Source: Syntrophus sp. (in: bacteria)
Lineage (GTDB): Bacteria > Desulfobacterota > Syntrophia > Syntrophales > UBA8958
NCBI GenBank assembly: GCA_025355725.1
Contig: JANXZC010000095.1
Location: 1 to 37,969, forward strand
Length of the DNA: 37,969 nt
Direction of reading: 5' to 3'
Below the pieces are notes generated by a model. That model made no database searches and was not told where the DNA came from. It saw nothing but the letters and a program-made list of their open reading frames with translations. Positions 34,139 through 37,969 of this stretch are shown piece by piece. The translations under genes and the position numbers were made by a program. The number at the start of each line of letters is the position of its first letter. Positions within the stretch are counted from its first letter, which is position 1.

Positions 34139-35536
34139 TCAAGCTCTTTCGTGGAAAAGAGGAAGGGTTATTTCGACGACCAGACCTCCCCCAGGAGAAT
34201 TTTCCGCCATCACCGTGCCGCCATGGAGGCGGACAGCCGCCTCGGTGATAGCAAGACCAAGGCCGGTGCCGCCGGTCTCCCTTTCCCTGGCCCCGCTGAC
34301 GCGGAAAAATGGTTTGAAAAGATTGGGGATTGCCTTTTCCGGCACCCCTTTTCCATAGTCCCTGATTGCGATCACCCCGTAGGAATCGCCATTGCTTTTC
34401 ATGCGCCGTAAAGATACCTCCACGGTGCTGCCGACCCGGGTATAGCGAACGGCGTTTCTCGCCACATTGTCGATTGCCCGGCGCAAAAACTCCTCATTGC
34501 CCACGACAAGGCATTCCTCCTCACAATCCGCCTTTACCCCGCGGTTGTGACTCTTTGCTTCATAATCGGCGTCAGCGACGATTTCCCGGATCAGTTCCCC
34601 CAAGTCAATCCTCGTTTTCTCAATGACAAAGGTTCCAACTTCCACACGGTTCAAGGTCAAAAGATGCTCAATCATATCGTTCAATTTACTCGACTCAAGC
34701 TCAATCCGATCCAGAGATTTCTCGATCTCCGGATCCACTCCCCGACGGCAGAGTTCCAGGGCCACATTAAGACGTGCCAGGGGAGAACGGAGCTCGTGAG
34801 AGATATCCCTGAGAAGGAGGCGCTGGGAATTCAACAACAATTCGATCCGTTCGGCCATCCCGTCGAAATCGCGGGCCAGAGTGGATATTTCATCTTTTCG
34901 GCGTCCCAGGGCGGGGTGGACGCGAACCGAAAGATCACCCGTAGCGAACTGCCGCGCCGCCGCGCCGAGCCTAAGGATGGGAGCGGTTAGATAACGTGCC
35001 AGGACATAGCAGATGGCCCCGGAAACAAACAGCACCACCAAGAGCCGCAAGATGTTCATGGCAAAGGGGGGATAATTGTCCAACTGCGGCGGTGGAAAGG
35101 GCGGTATATCCGTGACCATGGCGTAGGACTTTCCGCTTGGGCCGGTGATTCTCACTGCCGCCATGCCTCCCTCTCGGGGTGGGGCTATACCGGTGCTTCC
35201 CTGTTTCAGGGCGAGAACGGCAAAGGCGCCTGCTTCCGATGCCCCCAGCCTCCCGGTGAGATCGACGTCCTGGTCATCAAAAAAATGCTCCCGCATGCCT
35301 GTGGTTTCATAGAGGCGGTCAGCGAAAGCCCTCAGGGAGGAAACGCCTTCATGCTCAAGAATCCAGGCATACGCCTGCCCATGCAGGGCGAACGGGCCGC
35401 CGGGCATCGGGTGGCGCGGCGAGTGGAAAGGTCCCGTCTCAGTCATCCAATCGACGGTAAGCACCGCCCCGATCATAAAAAGCGTCGTCAGCCAGAACGA
35501 CAGGCAGATCTTGACAAAAAGATTATTTTTTAACAT
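34139..35536 (-). CDS. Sensor histidine kinase, CpxA-like
   Basis: A 465-residue membrane kinase: TM1 7-29, a periplasmic sensor domain of about 125 residues (30-156), TM2 158-178, HAMP 179-230, HisKA with His247 in DISHELRSPLARL, N-box around Asn361 (NVARNAVRY), and ATP-binding DYGKG (393-397) and GTGLGLA. Architecture and neighbour match envelope-stress kinases of the CpxA type. GGAGAAGGAA precedes the ATG at 35536, which lies 14 bases inside the end of the regulator gene; the overlap implies coupled translation. A longer reading to 35656 would lie in the regulator gene and is rejected. Confidence 0.92.
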   Translation of the reverse strand: MLKNNLFVKICLSFWLTTLFMIGAVLTVDWMTETGPFHSPRHPMPGGPFALHGQAYAWILEHEGVSSLRAFADRLYETTGMREHFFDDQDVDLTGRLGASEAGAFAVLALKQGSTGIAPPREGGMAAVRITGPSGKSYAMVTDIPPFPPPQLDNYPPFAMNILRLLVVLFVSGAICYVLARYLTAPILRLGAAARQFATGDLSVRVHPALGRRKDEISTLARDFDGMAERIELLLNSQRLLLRDISHELRSPLARLNVALELCRRGVDPEIEKSLDRIELESSKLNDMIEHLLTLNRVEVGTFVIEKTRIDLGELIREIVADADYEAKSHNRGVKADCEEECLVVGNEEFLRRAIDNVARNAVRYTRVGSTVEVSLRRMKSNGDSYGVIAIRDYGKGVPEKAIPNLFKPFFRVSGARERETGGTGLGLAITEAAVRLHGGTVMAENSPGGGLVVEITLPLFHERA

Positions 35537-36296
35537 TTCCTTCTCCGTTATACTGCCGGTTGTCCATCCCCTGCCCCGGCGATTGAGGCAGGACATAGAT
35601 ATAGCCGCTCCCGCGTATGGATTTGATCCGTTCCGTGCCGCTGTTTTCCTGACCAAGTTTCTTGCGGAGCTTGCTTACATGGACATCAATGCTGCGGTCA
35701 TAGGGGGTCAAGATTCGTCCCAGCACCGTCTTGGTCAGTTCATCACGTGTTATCAGACGGCCCATCTTATAGAGGAATATTTCCAAAAGACTGAATTCGA
35801 CGGCGGTAAGCTCGACGGGAGCACCGGCGCGCAGCACCGTGCGCGTCCCCATATCGAGTTCCACATCTCCCACCTTGTACCGGAAAGATTTCACGCCGGT
35901 CGCGATTCCCACGGCGTCGCTATTTGCACGGCGCAGGATGGCGCGGAGGCGGGCAACCAACTCGCGCGGGTTGAAAGGTTTGGCCAAGTAGTCGTCGGCG
36001 CCTAACTCCAAACCGGCGATCCGATCTACATCCTCCCCCCGGGCGGTAAGCATGAGCACAGGGGTGTTCGTGCGGGCGCGCACCTCTTTGAGAACGGCGA
36101 AGCCGTCATGCTCTCCCGGCAGCATGACATCGAGAACGATTATTCCATATTTCCCCGTTAAGGCCTTTTCCATGCCCTTTTCCCCGTCATAGGCTGTTTC
36201 GACGGCAAACCCCTCCCGCACCAGGTATTCATCCAACAACTCGGAGAGAACACGATCATCGTCAATCACCAAGATGAGTTCAGCGGGAGTTGCCAT
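35523..36296 (-). CDS. OmpR-family response regulator, CpxR-like
   Basis: A 257-residue regulator. The receiver has acidic triad DDD at 12-14, phospho-Asp56 in LDVMLP, Thr in MLTA near 84 and Lys in LAKPFN near 106. The C-terminal winged helix (about 145-240) has LTAVEFSLLEIFLY, DRSIDVHVSKLRKKLG and IRGSGYIYV, the OmpR/PhoB pattern. It is the first gene of a pair with the CpxA-like kinase. The upstream region carries a GTTAA-N5-GTAAA repeat (36412-36426), suggesting autoregulation. AAGGAG lies upstream of the ATG. Confidence 0.94.
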   Translation of the reverse strand: MATPAELILVIDDDRVLSELLDEYLVREGFAVETAYDGEKGMEKALTGKYGIIVLDVMLPGEHDGFAVLKEVRARTNTPVLMLTARGEDVDRIAGLELGADDYLAKPFNPRELVARLRAILRRANSDAVGIATGVKSFRYKVGDVELDMGTRTVLRAGAPVELTAVEFSLLEIFLYKMGRLITRDELTKTVLGRILTPYDRSIDVHVSKLRKKLGQENSGTERIKSIRGSGYIYVLPQSPGQGMDNRQYNGEGNVKK

Positions 36297-36411
36297 GTCG
36301 CTTATGCTCCTTCAGTAAATATTTTCTTCGCCCCCTTGTGGACCAGGAACTATTTTCCCTGTTTCTGGTAAGGAGTGCGATCCACCATGCCACAAATCGA
36401 ATAGATTTATT

Positions 36412-36426
36412 GTTAAGAATTGTAAA
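36412..36426 (+). promoter_or_regulatory. CpxR-box-like direct repeat, proximal to the regulator gene
   Basis: GTTAA-GAATT-GTAAA fits the CpxR consensus GTAAA-N5-GTAAA with one mismatch. It lies 116 bases upstream of the CpxR-like gene, a suitable place for autoregulation. Confidence 0.5.
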
Positions 36427-36542
36427 GAGCCTTTCCCGGATCGAAGCTTCCGAATTTCCCCCTGGCGGCGCAATATACATTGCCGAGACATCAGCCGGCC
36501 CGTTGAGCCGTTCCGATCCCAACATCGCCGTTACCGGCAATT

Positions 36543-36557
36543 GTTAACATTTGTAAA
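36543..36557 (+). promoter_or_regulatory. CpxR-box-like direct repeat, proximal to the EF-hand gene
   Basis: GTTAA-CATTT-GTAAA has exactly the same half-sites and spacing as the box at 36412-36426, 145 bases upstream of the EF-hand gene. The repetition makes a chance match less likely. Confidence 0.5.
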
Positions 36558-36701
36558 TCTATGGCAAATCCCCCTATTACCAGCATCAAAGGGCACATCG
36601 ATTGCTTACCTGTCTTTCGCATGCTTGGAATAACCGCCGATTAATTCAAGCATAGCAAGGGGATTATCCATCAACCATTAAACCAAAGAAAGGAGAATGT
36701 C

Positions 36702-37535
36702 ATGGTAAGTGGAGTTAGTAGTTTCAGCAGCAGCACCGCCGCCTCGCTTGCTGAAATGAGGCAGAAAATGTTCAAGAGCGTCGACACCAACAGCGACGGA
36801 TCAATCGACAAAACCGAGATGTCTGCATTGTTCCAGCAGGACTCGTCAAGTATTGTCGATTCGCTATTCAGCGGTCTGGATGCCAATCAGGACGATTTGA
36901 TCAGCATGATCGAATCGGATGCCGGTCTGGCAAAGCTGGGTCAGTCGATAAAGAATAGTGGTGAGGGCATGGCGGGCGCATCGGGGATGCCACCGCCGGA
37001 TAAGGTTTTCGATACCGCCGACGCGGACGGTGACGGTTCCGTCACTAAGGAAGAACTGGCCTCCGTCATCGGAGAAGGAGGGGCCGACGAATTATTCAGC
37101 AAGATCGACACGGACGGCGACAGCCTCATCAGCCGTGCCGAAGATGAAACATTCCGGGAAAGCATGGCGGGCGCTTCCGGAATGTCGGGGGCCTCGGGGA
37201 TGCCGCCGCCGGATAAGGTCTTTGATACGGCGGATACTAATCAGGACGGCGTTGTCAGCAAGGAAGAGCTGGCCGCTGTCATGGGGAGCGGAAACATTGA
37301 CAAATTGTTCAGCAAGATCGACACGGACGGCGACGGCCTCATCAGCCGTACCGAAGACGAAACATTCCGCAAAAATATGACCGAGGAGATGCAAAATAAT
37401 CCTTCTGCAAAATCAGATCTGAATAACATCAACGATTTCGTTCAGGACTGGCAGAGTAAAATGTTTGAGGCGCTGTTGAACGGTCTCAATACGGCGGCAA
37501 GTTCTTCCCAGGAATCGACATCACTTTACGCATAG
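36702..37535 (+). CDS. EF-hand calcium-binding protein with six loops
   Basis: The 277-residue protein has six 12-residue EF-hand loops at about 28-39 (DTNSDGSIDKTE), 60-71, 107-118, 136-147, 178-189 and 207-218 (DTDGDGLISRTE). Five have the D-x-[DN]-x-D-G-like pattern; the second has Asp in place of Gly (DANQDD). Residues 95-165 and 166-230 are a tandem duplication. There is no signal peptide or membrane segment. The N-terminus (SGVSSFSSSTAASLAEM) is Ser/Ala-rich. It may act as a calcium buffer or sensor; a calcium-dependent exported protein is also possible. AAAGGAG precedes the ATG. Upstream are CpxR-like boxes. Confidence 0.9.
   Translation: MVSGVSSFSSSTAASLAEMRQKMFKSVDTNSDGSIDKTEMSALFQQDSSSIVDSLFSGLDANQDDLISMIESDAGLAKLGQSIKNSGEGMAGASGMPPPDKVFDTADADGDGSVTKEELASVIGEGGADELFSKIDTDGDSLISRAEDETFRESMAGASGMSGASGMPPPDKVFDTADTNQDGVVSKEELAAVMGSGNIDKLFSKIDTDGDGLISRTEDETFRKNMTEEMQNNPSAKSDLNNINDFVQDWQSKMFEALLNGLNTAASSSQESTSLYA
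36984..37385 (+). repeat. 213-bp tandem duplication inside the EF-hand gene
   Basis: Two copies begin at 36984 and 37197 (71-codon period) and share long identical stretches, including CAGCAAGATCGACACGGACG and the region encoding GMPPPDKVFDTAD. Differences are mostly third-position or in the loop residues. The second copy fades after about 37385. Confidence 0.8.
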
Positions 37536-37557
37536 ATCGGCGGGCTTCATGCCGATC
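37535..37557 (+). other. Stem-loop after the EF-hand gene
   Basis: GATCGGC (37535-37541) and GCCGATC (37551-37557) pair around a nine-base loop, starting at the stop codon. No T-tract follows. Confidence 0.4.
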
Positions 37558-37638
37558 AAGGACGTCGATCCCCATGTTGTGTTTACGGGCATTCCGGGAA
37601 TGTAGGATTCGAAATAGATTATTGAACAGCAGTATCTT

Positions 37639-37666
37639 AAAGGGGCGGCCAAACGGACGCCCCTTT
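37639..37666 (+). terminator. Terminator-like hairpin downstream of the EF-hand gene
   Basis: AAAGGGGCG and CGCCCCTTT form a 9-bp stem with a ten-base loop about 100 bases after the gene. The T-run is only three bases within the stem, so efficiency is uncertain. Confidence 0.6.
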
Positions 37667-37711
37667 ATGTCGTACCCGGCATGGTGGACACCGGGGAATA
37701 TAAATAGGGAT

Positions 37712-37740
37712 ACCGCCCCCCGGCAAGATCGGGGGGCGGT
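37712..37740. terminator. GC-rich hairpin between the EF-hand and FG-GAP genes
   Basis: ACCGCCCCCCG and CGGGGGGCGGT form a perfect 11-bp stem with a seven-base loop. It lies 33 bases beyond the stop of the minus-strand FG-GAP gene and is followed on that strand by an A/T-rich stretch. It may end both convergent transcripts. Confidence 0.6.
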
Positions 37741-37773
37741 TCGGATTATTCATAGATGCCAGATATCAGTATA

Positions 37774-37969
37774 TCATTTGCCAGATTCCGCGTGAATCTT
37801 ATAGGCGGCGATGACGCTCTCTCTGCCCACCATACTACCTGAAGATGTCACCAGGGCCATGACAATCTCGTCCTGACCGTCATTATCGATATCCTTGATC
37901 TGATAGTCAGCCACATAGCCGCCCATCTTCCGGGTTCGCCAGCTTTCCGACAATCCCATGGAATCCCAG
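37774..37969 (-). CDS. FG-GAP/VCBS-repeat protein, 5' end outside the window
   Basis: Only the last 64 residues are visible. They contain DIDNDGQDEIVMALV, the calcium-binding DxDxDG core followed by the E-[IL]-V pattern of FG-GAP/VCBS (integrin-like) beta-propeller repeats, and end with IAAYKIHAESGK. The neighbouring repeat motif MGGYVADYQIKDI is usual for deltaproteobacterial VCBS proteins. Full length and signal peptide cannot be judged. With the EF-hand gene it makes a second predicted calcium-binding protein at this locus. Confidence 0.75.
   Translation of the reverse strand, partial: WDSMGLSESWRTRKMGGYVADYQIKDIDNDGQDEIVMALVTSSGSMVGRESVIAAYKIHAESGK

Larger units (their letters stand above)
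36297..36701. promoter_or_regulatory. Divergent regulatory region between the CpxR-like and EF-hand genes
   Basis: This 405-base stretch holds no convincing gene. It contains two CpxR-like direct repeats, listed separately, and an inverted repeat ATGCTTG (36621-36627) / CAAGCAT (36647-36653) about 50 bases before the EF-hand gene. No promoter with good -35 and -10 boxes stands out. Confidence 0.5.

Noticed and set aside
36280..36547. Short open frames in the region between the CpxR-like and EF-hand genes
   Set aside because: No ribosome-binding sites or protein-like features; the region instead contains regulatory repeats.
36984..37385. CRISPR-like or non-coding repeat array
   Set aside because: The repeats are coding, have a 71-codon period and encode EF-hand pairs.

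Overview
The window looks like a chromosomal segment of an anaerobic deltaproteobacterium, perhaps a relative of Syntrophus or Smithella (Syntrophales). That placement is inference. It rests on a UGA-encoded selenoprotein, a pyruvoyl-dependent arginine decarboxylase, a ferritin-like protein, several carboxylate permeases, hybrid PAS kinases, type IV pilus genes and roughly balanced base composition. I found no rRNA, tRNA, insertion sequence or CRISPR array.

Layout. (1) 1-5512, minus strand: a pilus and signalling operon of HPt protein, a PilB-type ATPase with receiver domains at both ends, a prepilin with a C-terminal jelly-roll-like domain and a zinc-ribbon protein, preceded by an NlpC/P60 lipoprotein. 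(2) 5513-5791: a MITE-like palindromic repeat. (3) 5792-8540, plus strand: cyclic-nucleotide-binding protein, a selenocysteine-containing glutaredoxin-like protein (UGA at 6329-6331 with a SECIS-like hairpin), ferritin-like protein, pyruvoyl arginine decarboxylase and an alpha/beta hydrolase. (4) 8583-16608, minus strand: two paralogous secreted esterases, the decayed tail of a third, a fragment of an amidohydrolase, a type B carboxylesterase, a membrane acyltransferase, a lipoprotein, a small membrane protein and MobB. (5) 16772-29590: mostly membrane proteins. These are a lactate-permease family transporter, a kinase-less KdpD-like sensor, Kup with a ydaO-type (c-di-AMP) riboswitch, CstA, a CC-motif protein, DedA, an AtoE-type fatty acid transporter with a terminator in its leader, a cation diffusion facilitator and a pore-less voltage-sensor-like protein. 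(6) 29692-36296, minus strand: a four-PAS hybrid histidine kinase, a PlsC-like acyltransferase, an MBL-fold hydrolase and a CpxA/CpxR-like two-component pair. (7) 36297-37969: a divergent regulatory region with two CpxR-box-like direct repeats, an EF-hand protein and the end of an FG-GAP/VCBS repeat protein.

How the parts may work together. The HPt protein sits directly upstream of a receiver-PilB-receiver fusion, which suggests a phosphorelay acting on pilus assembly. Kup, its riboswitch and the DUF4118-GAF protein form a potassium-homeostasis neighbourhood. The LctP, CstA and AtoE permeases suggest growth on short organic acids. The CpxR-like regulator may control both itself and the EF-hand gene through paired boxes. 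The strongest items that gene calling would miss are the selenoprotein, the riboswitch and the gene remnants.
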